8,964 nucleotides of DNA, taken from contig CAZEMR010000102.1 in NCBI GenBank assembly GCA_964513465.1, positions 1-8,964 of the forward strand. Direction: 5' to 3'. The notes beneath the pieces are model-generated. The model ran no database searches. It had not been told where the DNA came from and was given only the letters and a program-made list of their open reading frames with translations. This DNA is from CAZEMR01 sp964513465 (GTDB taxonomy: Bacteria; Bacteroidota; Ignavibacteria; Kapaibacteriales; UBA2268). A program made the position numbers and the translations under genes. Position 1 is the stretch's first letter; the number at the start of each line of letters is the position of its first letter. Of this stretch, positions 1 through 5,955 are shown piece by piece.

Positions 1-300
1 CCGGAGGAGCTTCTGGGAGCCGCCCATGCGGGTTGCTTCTCGATGGCTCTGGCTCACGGACTCGCCCAGAACGACTTCGACCCCAAGCGCATCGAAACCA
101 AAGCTCTGGTGACGATCGCAAAAGCGGGCGACGGATTTACAATCAGCGAGGTACATCTTAACTGCAAAGCCCAGGTAGAAGGCGCCACCGAGGACGAATT
201 CATGAAATACGCCGAGGACGCCAAGAAAAACTGCCCGGTATCCAAAGCGCTCGCAGGCGTCGAGATCAAGCTCAGCGCCAAACTCGTCAAAAATTTCTGA
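1..300 (+). CDS. OsmC-family peroxiredoxin, 5' truncated by window edge
   Basis: OsmC/Ohr-family thiol peroxidases reduce organic and hydrogen peroxides in the cytoplasm with a pair of cysteines. The open frame runs from base 1 to TGA at 298-300 and gives 99 residues; family members are about 140, so roughly the first 40 are outside the window. Visible hallmarks are the PEELLGAAHAGCFSMALA segment with the peroxidatic cysteine at fragment residue 12, and the second conserved cysteine at residue 78 in the KKNCPVSKAL segment. The fit is better to the OsmC branch than to Ohr. It lies 21 nt upstream of a DJ-1/PfpI gene on the same strand and probably shares its transcript. The in-frame ATG at 43 falls inside the conserved core and is not a real start. 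Confidence 0.93.
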   Translation, partial: PEELLGAAHAGCFSMALAHGLAQNDFDPKRIETKALVTIAKAGDGFTISEVHLNCKAQVEGATEDEFMKYAEDAKKNCPVSKALAGVEIKLSAKLVKNF

Positions 301-321
301 GAATAATATAAAGGATTAGCT

Positions 322-855
322 ATGCAACTCAAAGGTAAAAAGATAGCAATCTTCGTCGAAAAATTATACGAAGACATCGAATTCTGGTACCCCTACTTCC
401 GTATGCAGGAGGCCGGTGCCGATGTGGACATCATCGCCCCTGACGCCGGCGAAATTTACGAAGGAAAACACGGAATGCCGGCGCGCTCGGACAAGGCCGC
501 CAAAAAAGCCAAGGCCAAAGACTACGAAGCCCTGATTATCCCCGGCGGCTACTCCCCCGACCACATGCGCCGCAGCAAGGAAATGGTCGATTTCGTCCGC
601 GAAATGCACGAGAAAAAGAAAATCGTCGCGGCAATCTGCCACGGCCCCTGGATGCTTGCCTCGGCCGGCATACTCAGCGGAAAGGAAGTCACCAGTTTCC
701 ACTCGATCAAGGACGATCTGATAAACGCAGGAGCAAAATGGGAGGATAACCCCGCAATGGTCGACAACAGCGGCATCATAACATCACGCAATCCGCACGA
801 TCTGCCATATTTCTGCGCATCGATTATCAATCAGATCACCAAACCGGAATTATAA
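322..855 (+). CDS. DJ-1/PfpI-family protein (protease I / deglycase type)
   Basis: A 177-residue protein, the normal full length for the PfpI (peptidase C56) branch of the DJ-1 superfamily, which has class-I glutamine-amidotransferase-like folds. Members have been reported as intracellular proteases, chaperones or protein/nucleotide deglycases; the exact activity here cannot be decided from sequence. Seen directly: the nucleophile elbow AAICHGPW with Cys106-His107, the conserved acidic residue Glu20 in YEDIEFWYP, the PGGYSPDHMRR strand-loop at 74-84, and a C-terminal SRNPHDLPYF motif typical of PfpI-like proteins. The ATG at 322 is preceded by AAGGA (311-315) with 6-nt spacing. The gene sits between OsmC and the Rieske-FAD reductase in a same-strand cluster, which suggests a stress-response role. 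Confidence 0.93.
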   Translation: MQLKGKKIAIFVEKLYEDIEFWYPYFRMQEAGADVDIIAPDAGEIYEGKHGMPARSDKAAKKAKAKDYEALIIPGGYSPDHMRRSKEMVDFVREMHEKKKIVAAICHGPWMLASAGILSGKEVTSFHSIKDDLINAGAKWEDNPAMVDNSGIITSRNPHDLPYFCASIINQITKPEL

Positions 856-858
856 GAA

Positions 859-876
859 TTTCGAATTAATTCGAAA
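859..876. repeat. Perfect 18-bp AT-rich palindrome overlapping an RBS
   Basis: TTTCGAATTAATTCGAAA reads identically on both strands. It starts 3 nt after the stop of the DJ-1/PfpI gene, and its last three A's are part of the AAAGGA ribosome-binding site (874-879) of the next gene. As RNA it can fold into a 7-bp stem with a UUAA loop beside the Shine-Dalgarno; as DNA it has the form of a dimeric-regulator site. Which of these applies, if either, is not shown by the sequence. Confidence 0.6.
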
Positions 877-889
877 GGAAAATTGAATT

Positions 890-2470
890 ATGAATCAACA
901 AAAATATAAAATTGCCCGAACAGGCGATCTGAAAAACGGTCAGAAGAAAATCGTCAAAGCCGGCGATCACCAGTTCCTGCTCGCCCGCCAAAACGACAAA
1001 TACTACGCCGTTGCCGGGCATTGCAATCATTACGGCGCGCCCTTCGACAACGCCGCATTCCACGACCACAAGGTCACCTGCCCCTGGCATCACGCGGCAT
1101 TCGACGTACGCACCGGCAAGCATCTCGAGCCACCGGCAATCGACTCTATCCCCTCGCTCGATCTCGAAATCGAGGACGGGGATATATATATCATCGTCCC
1201 GGATGACTACAAGGAATTCCGAATGCCCGATATGAAGGTGCCCGACCACGTCGACGAAGAGCTTACCTACGTCATCATCGGCGCCGGAGCCGCAGGCAAT
1301 GCCGCCGCACAGACCCTGCGCGAGGACGGCTTCCCCGGACGGATAATCATGTTCACCCGCGAAGAACATCTGCCCTACGACCGACCCAACCTCAGCAAGG
1401 ACTACTTATCCGGCAACGCACCCCGCGAATGGATGCCTCTGCGCGACGACGATTTTTTCGAAAAAAATAAAATCGATCTCCGACGCGGAATCGAAATCCG
1501 CAAGATCAACGTGGCCGAGCACATGGTATCCTTCACCGACGGCGGATGGCAGTCCTTCCATAAACTGCTGATCGCCACAGGCGGCGAACCAATCAGACTC
1601 GATCTGCCCGGCAGCGATCTTGGCCGGGTCGAAACTCTTCGCACATTAGACGACTGCGACCGCATCATCAGCCAAATCACGGACGCCAAAAAAGCCGTCA
1701 TCGTCGGCGCCAGCTTTATCGGTATGGAAACCGCCGATTCGCTGACCAGGCGGGGGCTCGACGTAACCGTCGTCGCCCCGGAAAGCACGCCATTCGAGTT
1801 TACAATGGGCAAGGACATCGGCAGAATTGTACGCGAGGAACACGAGAAAAATGGCGTCAAATTTCGCATGGGCCGCAAGCCCAAACGATTCGAAGGCGAT
1901 AACCTCATCGTTCGCAAAGTTGTGCTCGACAACGATGACGTACTCGACGCCGACATCGTCATCATGGGCATCGGAGTGCGCCCGACCGTATCCGATCTGA
2001 CCCGCGAGCTGCGGCTCAACGACGACGGCGGAGTAATCGTCGATCAGTACCTTCGCGCAGCCGAGGAAGTATTCGCCGCAGGAGATATCGCAACATACAA
2101 GGATTTCCGCACAGGCGAACTCAACCGCATCGAGCACTGGCGACACGCGCACCAGCAGGGCATAGTCGCCGCCCACAACATGGCCGGCAAAAACGTGCCC
2201 TACAAAAAAGTGCCGTTTTTCTGGACCCGCCAGGCCGGACTCGGACTCAAACACGTCGGAACCCCCGGCAAATGGGACGAAACAATAATCGACGGCGATA
2301 TGAAGAATCGGGAATTCGTCGTTTATTTCGTGCGCAAAGGCATGATCACAGCCGCTGCGGGAATAAACCGCAACCACGAAATAGCCGCAATCGAAGAACT
2401 CATGAAAATAGGCAAAATGCCCGCACCAGACAAAATCCGGGAACGCCCGATTACAGAATATCTTACATGA
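890..2470 (+). CDS. Rieske [2Fe-2S] / FAD-dependent NAD(P)H oxidoreductase (AIFM3-like)
   Basis: A 526-residue fusion of an N-terminal Rieske ferredoxin domain (about 1-105) and a C-terminal pyridine-nucleotide-disulphide-reductase module (about 125-526), the architecture of AIFM3/Nfrl-type proteins. The Rieske cluster ligands are visible as Cys45-x-His47 and Cys64-x2-His67 (CNHYGAPF and CPWHHAAF). The FAD-binding Rossmann motif GAGAAG is at 131-136, the NAD(P)-binding GASFIG at 273-278, the second FAD contact AAGD at about 396-399, and an EHWRHAHQQG segment typical of ferredoxin-reductase-like flavoproteins follows. Presumably it moves electrons from NAD(P)H through FAD to the Rieske centre and an unknown acceptor, in the cytoplasm (no signal peptide). 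The start has AAAGGA 10 nt upstream. The company of OsmC and DJ-1 suggests a redox-stress role, but the substrate is unknown. Confidence 0.92.
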   Translation: MNQQKYKIARTGDLKNGQKKIVKAGDHQFLLARQNDKYYAVAGHCNHYGAPFDNAAFHDHKVTCPWHHAAFDVRTGKHLEPPAIDSIPSLDLEIEDGDIYIIVPDDYKEFRMPDMKVPDHVDEELTYVIIGAGAAGNAAAQTLREDGFPGRIIMFTREEHLPYDRPNLSKDYLSGNAPREWMPLRDDDFFEKNKIDLRRGIEIRKINVAEHMVSFTDGGWQSFHKLLIATGGEPIRLDLPGSDLGRVETLRTLDDCDRIISQITDAKKAVIVGASFIGMETADSLTRRGLDVTVVAPESTPFEFTMGKDIGRIVREEHEKNGVKFRMGRKPKRFEGDNLIVRKVVLDNDDVLDADIVIMGIGVRPTVSDLTRELRLNDDGGVIVDQYLRAAEEVFAAGDIATYKDFRTGELNRIEHWRHAHQQGIVAAHNMAGKNVPYKKVPFFWTRQAGLGLKHVGTPGKWDETIIDGDMKNREFVVYFVRKGMITAAAGINRNHEIAAIEELMKIGKMPAPDKIRERPITEYLT

Positions 2471-2497
2471 CAGAAATGCTTTGGGAGGTGAAATATA

Positions 2498-2851
2498 ATG
2501 TGGACAAAAGAAGACTATCCTGCGGGATTTAAAAATCTTAAAAAAGATATAAGAAACAAAGCCATAGATATTGCAAACGCAATGCTGCGCGAGGGCGAAC
2601 CCGCCAGCAAAGCAATCCCGATTGCAATATCGAGCGCTAAGAAAATGTACAGGCAGGATGAAAAAAAAACGTACCATCTTGTGCCATACGACGGCCACTG
2701 GATACTAAAAGATTCCACAAAAGAAAACGATTTGAAAAAATTCGATACTAAGGAATCGGCGATTAGCCAGGCCGAACGCATAGCAAGCGAGAATCATGCC
2801 CATATCGTGGTCCATCGCCGCGATGGCACAATCCAGAAGCATATCTCCTGA
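2498..2851 (+). CDS. Two-part DUF2188 (YdaT-like) small stress protein, function unknown
   Basis: A 117-residue soluble protein starting at ATG 2498 with a very strong Shine-Dalgarno (GGGAGGTG, 2483-2490, spacing 7). Residues 1-50 resemble the short helical module that begins W-(T/S)-x-x-DYP and carries the KAIDIANAMLREG and KAIPIAISSAKK segments, as in Bacillus YdaT-type proteins. Residues 57-117 match the DUF2188 pattern: a YHLVPYDGHW strand pair, a helix with QAERIA, then the IVVHRRDGTIQ ending. Neither module has an established biochemical function. I place the family from remembered consensus features, so the YdaT link is moderate. It is the last gene of the stress cluster, 27 nt behind the Rieske-FAD reductase and just before a terminator. 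Codon use is more AT-rich than in its upstream neighbours. Confidence 0.8.
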   Translation: MWTKEDYPAGFKNLKKDIRNKAIDIANAMLREGEPASKAIPIAISSAKKMYRQDEKKTYHLVPYDGHWILKDSTKENDLKKFDTKESAISQAERIASENHAHIVVHRRDGTIQKHIS

Positions 2852-2882
2852 TAAATATACAGCGAAATCCGCCCAACCTCAT

Positions 2883-2916
2883 AGCTCCCGTGCTACTTAC
2901 AGCCGGGGGCTTTTTT
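2883..2916 (+). terminator. Rho-independent terminator of the stress cluster
   Basis: The stem AGCTCCCG (2883-2890) pairs with CGGGGGCT (2904-2911) over 8 bp with one G-T wobble. A short inner GCT/AGC stem shortens the loop, and a T6 run at 2911-2916 follows. It lies 32 nt after the DUF2188 stop codon. Confidence 0.85.
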
Positions 2917-2944
2917 ATGCAATTATGAATTATGAATTGGTGGA

Positions 2945-2994
2945 CTGAGATTCCTTCGCTTCGCTCGGAATGACAGCATATGTCGTAATCTCAG
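2945..2994. repeat. 50-bp palindromic repeat unit, dispersed-repeat type
   Basis: The 8-bp termini CTGAGATT (2945-2952) and AATCTCAG (2987-2994) are exact inverted copies. Inside are two smaller inverted pairs, ATTCC/GGAAT (2950-2954/2967-2971) and GACA/TGTC (2972-2975/2981-2984), so the unit can fold into a branched structure. The core TTCGCTTCGCTCGGAATGAC closely resembles short non-coding repeats scattered through many bacterial genomes; that resemblance is from memory. The flank at 2921-2940 is a tandem AATTATG-type repeat. A minus-strand open frame over this region has no coding features. Confidence 0.55.
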
Positions 2995-2999
2995 CGCTT

Positions 3000-3067
3000 A
3001 CGCCATCGTCACTGCGTGGAACGCCAGCGACGAAGCAGTCCCTCCAACCCACGCCATCGTCACTGCG
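3000..3067. repeat. 17-bp direct repeat flanking a GTCACTGCG…GACGAAGCAGTC element
   Basis: ACGCCATCGTCACTGCG occurs exactly at 3000-3016 and again at 3051-3067. Between the copies lies a segment with ACTGC (3011-3015) and its inverted partner GCAGT (3035-3039), then GACGAAGCAGTCCCTCC. The latter resembles the GTCATTGCGAG…GACGAAGCAATC palindromic elements found between genes in many bacteria, including the Rickettsia palindromic elements. It looks like a decayed or partly duplicated copy. No gene is supported in 2917-3127. Confidence 0.5.
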
Positions 3068-3127
3068 CACACAGTAACGGCGCCTTTCCCGTCCGCAACA
3101 TTCTTCAACCAAAATCCAAATTCCCCC

Positions 3128-3161
3128 AAAAAAAAGGGGCATCCCGATATGGGCGCCCCTT
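3128..3161 (-). terminator. Rho-independent terminator after rpmA
   Basis: On the minus strand AAGGGGC (3161-3155) pairs with GCCCCTT (3140-3134) over 7 bp. An inner CCC/GGG pair (3153-3151 with 3145-3143) closes a small loop, and eight T's (3135-3128) follow. It starts about 31 nt after the rpmA stop. The plus-strand side has no T-run after the stem, so it acts on the leftward transcript. Confidence 0.88.
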
Positions 3162-3192
3162 CTACTTTGCAAGTGGAGTAGGTTAATACGTA

Positions 3193-3453
3193 TTATTGGT
3201 TGTTATTATAAACCGAAACTTTTTTGCGATTTTTTCCATAGCGTTCGAAAGTTACTTCGCCATCGATAAGCGAAAAGATGGTGTAATCGCGTCCCAGACC
3301 GACGTTTTCGCCGGGATGGAATTTGGTGCCGCACTGGCGCACGATAATATTTCCGGCGTTTACGAATTCGCCGCCGAAGCATTTTACGCCGCGCCGTTGG
3401 GCGTTGGAGTCGCGACCGTTCTTAGACGAGCCGCCGCCTTTTTTATGAGCCAT
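3193..3453 (-). CDS. rpmA: 50S ribosomal protein L27 (bL27)
   Basis: An 86-residue protein with the diagnostic bL27 start MAHKKGGGSSKNGRDSNAQR, followed by GNIIVRQ, GTKFHPGENVG and GRDYTIFSLIDG. bL27 sits in the large ribosomal subunit with its N-terminal arm reaching the peptidyl-transferase centre. The mature N terminus begins directly at the start Met, without the cleavable extension found in Firmicutes. GGAGG (3463-3459) is 5 nt from the ATG. The gene follows rplU by 13 nt, the near-universal rplU-rpmA pair, and is the last gene before a strong terminator. Confidence 0.97.
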   Translation of the reverse strand: MAHKKGGGSSKNGRDSNAQRRGVKCFGGEFVNAGNIIVRQCGTKFHPGENVGLGRDYTIFSLIDGEVTFERYGKNRKKVSVYNNNQ

Positions 3454-3466
3454 TATATCCTCCGGA

Positions 3467-3775
3467 TTATATATTAATATTTTTTATCGCAATTTTGGTA
3501 TAGCGCTGGCGATGGCCGTTGAGCTTCTGATAGCCCTTGCGGCGTTTTTTGTGGAATACCAGCACTGTTTTATCTTTGCCGTGTTCGAGAATTTCAGCCT
3601 CGACGCTGCCGCTGATAAACGGGGTGCCCACGTTAGTGGTGCCTTCCTCGGTGGTGAGCAGTATATTGCTGAATTCCACCTTGTCGCCGGGATTTCCCTC
3701 GAGCAGGGGCACTTTGACTATGTCGTTTTGTTTTACCTGGAACTGGTTGCCGGCTATTTCTACTAAAGCTTCCAT
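3467..3775 (-). CDS. rplU: 50S ribosomal protein L21 (bL21)
   Basis: A 102-residue protein of normal bL21 length. It opens with EALVEIAGNQFQVKQND and ends with the basic FHKKRRKGYQKLNGHRQRYT segment that contacts 23S rRNA. bL21 is an early-assembling large-subunit protein. The ATG at 3775 is preceded by AAGG (3786-3783) at 7 nt. It is translated just ahead of rpmA. The 100-nt gap behind clpX is long enough for a separate promoter, so rplU-rpmA may be transcribed both by read-through from clpX and on its own. Confidence 0.97.
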   Translation of the reverse strand: MEALVEIAGNQFQVKQNDIVKVPLLEGNPGDKVEFSNILLTTEEGTTNVGTPFISGSVEAEILEHGKDKTVLVFHKKRRKGYQKLNGHRQRYTKIAIKNINI

Positions 3776-3820
3776 TGTCCTACCTTGATGACATTCCGAA
3801 ATTTTTTTACATGAAAACGC

Positions 3821-3849
3821 AATTTAACTATTTTTATTGATTCAAGCAA
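3821..3849 (-). promoter_or_regulatory. Possible promoter for rplU-rpmA
   Basis: On the minus strand TTGCTT (3849-3844), a 17-nt AT-rich spacer and TAAATT (3826-3821) resemble -35/-10 boxes with 3 of 6 and 4 of 6 matches to the sigma70 consensus. It lies in the clpX-rplU gap about 45 nt ahead of the rplU start. The match is weak and the region is AT-rich, so chance is a real possibility. Confidence 0.25.
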
Positions 3850-3875
3850 GCAATTTTTATCGCTATTCTATTGAC

Positions 3876-5141
3876 TTATGCCGATTTCAGATTTTTATCA
3901 GTATATTCATACTCCGGCTCGGCTTTTTCGTCGACCGATGCGCGGGTGATTGTGCATTTTTTGATGTCGTCTCTGTCCGGCAGCGAATACATCACCGGCA
4001 GCATGGTTTCCTCCATTACCGCGCGAAGGCCGCGGGCACCGGTCTTGCGAGTACGCGCCTTATCGACGATTGCCTGAAGCGCGTCTTTGGTGAATTCGAG
4101 CTCGACTTCCTCCATTTTGAACAGCTTCTGGTACTGCTTGACCAGCGCGTTACGCGGCTCGAGCAGAATTGATTTCATAGCCTCGTCGCTTAGCTCGCTG
4201 AGCGGAGAGAATACCGGCAGACGCCCCACCAGCTCGGGGATGAAGCCGAATTTGAGGATGTCTTCGGGTTCGGCGCGCTTGACCAGTTCGTAGCTCTCCT
4301 CGATGCGGTCCTCGCTGTCGGCGGTGAAGCCAATTGCCTGGGTGCGGAGCCGCTTGCCGACGATTTTCTCAAGGCCCTCGAACGCTCCGCCGCAAATGAA
4401 AAGGATATTGCGCGTATCCAGATAAATCAGCGGCTGCTCGGGGTGCTTGCGGCCTCCTTTGGGCGGGATTCCTGCGCGGGTGCCCTCGAGTATTTTCAAA
4501 AGGGCCTGCTGGACTCCCTCACCGGAGACGTCGCGTGTGATGCTGGCGCTCTCGCTTTTGCGCCCGATTTTGTCTATTTCGTCTATATATATAATGCCGC
4601 GCTCGGCTTTTTTGACGTCGTAGTTCGCCTTCTGAACTAGGTTCAAAAGCACGGTTTCGACGTCGTCGCCCACGTAGCCTGCCTCGGTTATCGTAGTGGC
4701 GTCGGCGATTGCAAACGGCACTTTGAGTATCCGCGCCAGCGTTCGCGCAAGCAGAGTTTTGCCGGTTCCGGTCGGGCCCATGAGCAGTATATTGCTTTTT
4801 TCGAGTTCCACATCGTCCATATCGCTGAAGAGATCGATGGCCTGAATGCGCTTATAATGGTTATAAACGGCTACCGATAGTACCTGTTTGGCAAATTCCT
4901 GACCGATTACGTATTCGTCGAGCTGTGAGTTAATTTCGCTTGGGCGCGGAAGCCTGCCTTCGTCCTCGATTTCGAGAGAGCGAGCGGCATTGCGCCGGAT
5001 TACGTCCATTGAATGCTCTACGCACTTGTCGCAGATGAAGACCTCGTCGGCGCCCTCTATCAGGTTGGTTACCTCGCTCGCGTGGCGTCCGCAAAATGAG
5101 CAGTGCAGCGCTTGGGGTTGTTTTGATTTATTTTTTGCCAT
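3876..5141 (-). CDS. clpX: ClpX, ATP-dependent unfoldase of the ClpXP protease
   Basis: A 421-residue, full-length ClpX. It unfolds tagged substrates with ATP and feeds them into ClpP in the cytoplasm. Domains in order: an N-terminal zinc-binding dimerisation domain with Cys14, Cys17, Cys37 and Cys40; Walker A GPTGTGKT at 122-129; pore loop GYVG at 155-158; Walker B IIYIDE at 183-188; RKH pore loop at 231-233; the ClpP-docking IGF tripeptide at 270-272; and the arginine finger Arg307 in FIPELVGRLPV. GARGLRAVMEE, with the sensor-2 arginine, follows. All key residues are intact. It starts 48 nt behind clpP in the standard tig-clpP-clpX order. The start lacks a clear Shine-Dalgarno (only AT-rich sequence precedes it), unlike its neighbours. 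Confidence 0.98.
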   Translation of the reverse strand: MAKNKSKQPQALHCSFCGRHASEVTNLIEGADEVFICDKCVEHSMDVIRRNAARSLEIEDEGRLPRPSEINSQLDEYVIGQEFAKQVLSVAVYNHYKRIQAIDLFSDMDDVELEKSNILLMGPTGTGKTLLARTLARILKVPFAIADATTITEAGYVGDDVETVLLNLVQKANYDVKKAERGIIYIDEIDKIGRKSESASITRDVSGEGVQQALLKILEGTRAGIPPKGGRKHPEQPLIYLDTRNILFICGGAFEGLEKIVGKRLRTQAIGFTADSEDRIEESYELVKRAEPEDILKFGFIPELVGRLPVFSPLSELSDEAMKSILLEPRNALVKQYQKLFKMEEVELEFTKDALQAIVDKARTRKTGARGLRAVMEETMLPVMYSLPDRDDIKKCTITRASVDEKAEPEYEYTDKNLKSA

Positions 5142-5165
5142 TAATAATACTTTGTTTTTGATTTT

Positions 5166-5180
5166 ATTAAATTATTTAAT
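5166..5180. repeat. Short AT-only inverted repeat in the clpP-clpX gap
   Basis: ATTAAAT (5166-5172) and ATTTAAT (5174-5180) are inverted around one base. An outer TTGATT/AATCAA pair (5189-5184 with 5162-5157 on the minus strand) could extend it. It is weak in stability, has no T-run, and may be chance in AT-rich spacer sequence. Confidence 0.3.
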
Positions 5181-5189
5181 TTCAATCAA

Positions 5190-5855
5190 CTACTTCTCTT
5201 TTTTATCGTCGCCGGATTTATTTTCATCCGATTTATCCTCTCCGGATTTTTCGTCCTTATCGCCGAAGGGACTGCGTTCCATCACTTTGTCAATTATGCC
5301 GTATTCCATAGCCTCCTGCGCGCTCATGTAATTGTCGCGGTCGGCGTCCTTGCGGAGCTGCTCGACGTCGGCTCCGGTGTGTTTCGAGATAATCTTATAA
5401 AGCGTATCGCGCGTGCGAAGCATTTCGCGGGTATAAATCTCGATATCCGAGGCCTGGCCCTGGCTGCCGCCCGAAGGCTGGTGCATCAGAATCTTAGCAT
5501 TCGGCAGAGCATAGCGTTTGCCCTTGGTGCCCGCGCAAAGCAGGAGCTGCGCCATCGATGCGGAAAGCCCCATCGAGATTGTCGAGATGTCGTTCTTAAC
5601 AAATTGCATCGTATCGTAGATCGCAAGGCCCGCGCTGACGCTGCCGCCCGGCGAATTTATATAAAGCTGGATGTCTTTCTTGGGGTCTTCGCTCGCCAGA
5701 AAAAGCATCTGGGCAATCACGAGATTCGAAATCGTATCATCAATCGGAGTACCGATAAATATAATATTTTCTTTGAGCAAACGCGAGTAAATATCGAACG
5801 AACGTTCGCCCCGGCTTGTCTGCTCGACCACAATTGGCACTAATTGATTATGCAT
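5190..5855 (-). CDS. clpP: ClpP, serine protease subunit of ClpXP
   Basis: A 221-residue S14 peptidase, the proteolytic barrel partnered by ClpX encoded next to it. The catalytic triad is visible as Ser100 in GLSASMAQ, His125 in LMHQPSGG and Asp174 in DRDNYMSA; the oxyanion region INSPGGSVSAG is at 66-76. The short N-terminal leader before residue 15 may be processed or form the axial loop. AGGA (5865-5862) lies 6 nt upstream of the ATG. The last 25 or so residues (after about 196) are an unusual low-complexity tail made almost only of Asp, Glu, Lys, Ser and Gly. It extends beyond the ordinary ClpP core of about 195 residues and is encoded by imperfectly repeated CCGGATTTA-like units. The gene is preceded by a hairpin in the tig-clpP gap. 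Confidence 0.97.
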   Translation of the reverse strand: MHNQLVPIVVEQTSRGERSFDIYSRLLKENIIFIGTPIDDTISNLVIAQMLFLASEDPKKDIQLYINSPGGSVSAGLAIYDTMQFVKNDISTISMGLSASMAQLLLCAGTKGKRYALPNAKILMHQPSGGSQGQASDIEIYTREMLRTRDTLYKIISKHTGADVEQLRKDADRDNYMSAQEAMEYGIIDKVMERSPFGDKDEKSGEDKSDENKSGDDKKEK

Positions 5856-5879
5856 TGTAAATCCTATATATATATAAAT

Positions 5880-5917
5880 AAAAATATACGCTATTCCTGA
5901 TACGGGAATAACGTATA
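5880..5917 (-). terminator. Long hairpin between tig and clpP, terminator or attenuator-like
   Basis: TATACG (5885-5890) and TATTCC (5892-5897) pair with GGAATA (5905-5910) and CGTATA (5912-5917). This gives 12 bp with one C/A mismatch and a 7-nt loop. On the minus strand T5 (5884-5880) follows, after which the sequence is T-rich. It begins 39 nt after the trigger-factor stop and ends about 25 nt before the clpP start. Incomplete termination, an mRNA-processing site or a dimeric-regulator site are all possible; no separate clpP promoter is evident downstream of it. Confidence 0.5.
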
Positions 5918-5955
5918 AGTGGATTCATTCTTTTATTTTTAGCTGAAATCGACGA

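Noticed and set aside
2467..2532. Overlapping ATG (ATGA) start at the end of the Rieske-FAD gene
   Set aside because: The frame stops after about 20 codons and the strong Shine-Dalgarno at 2483-2490 serves the ATG at 2498 instead.
1646..2698. Long minus-strand open frame of 350 codons
   Set aside because: Antisense shadow of the Rieske-FAD reductase and the DUF2188 gene, both of which carry clear family motifs.
2930..3172. Minus-strand open frame of 80 codons
   Set aside because: It lies entirely over palindromic and direct repeats and the rpmA terminator; its repeated RSDDGV and its PSEAKESQ-like ending are translations of the repeats. No supported ribosome-binding site.
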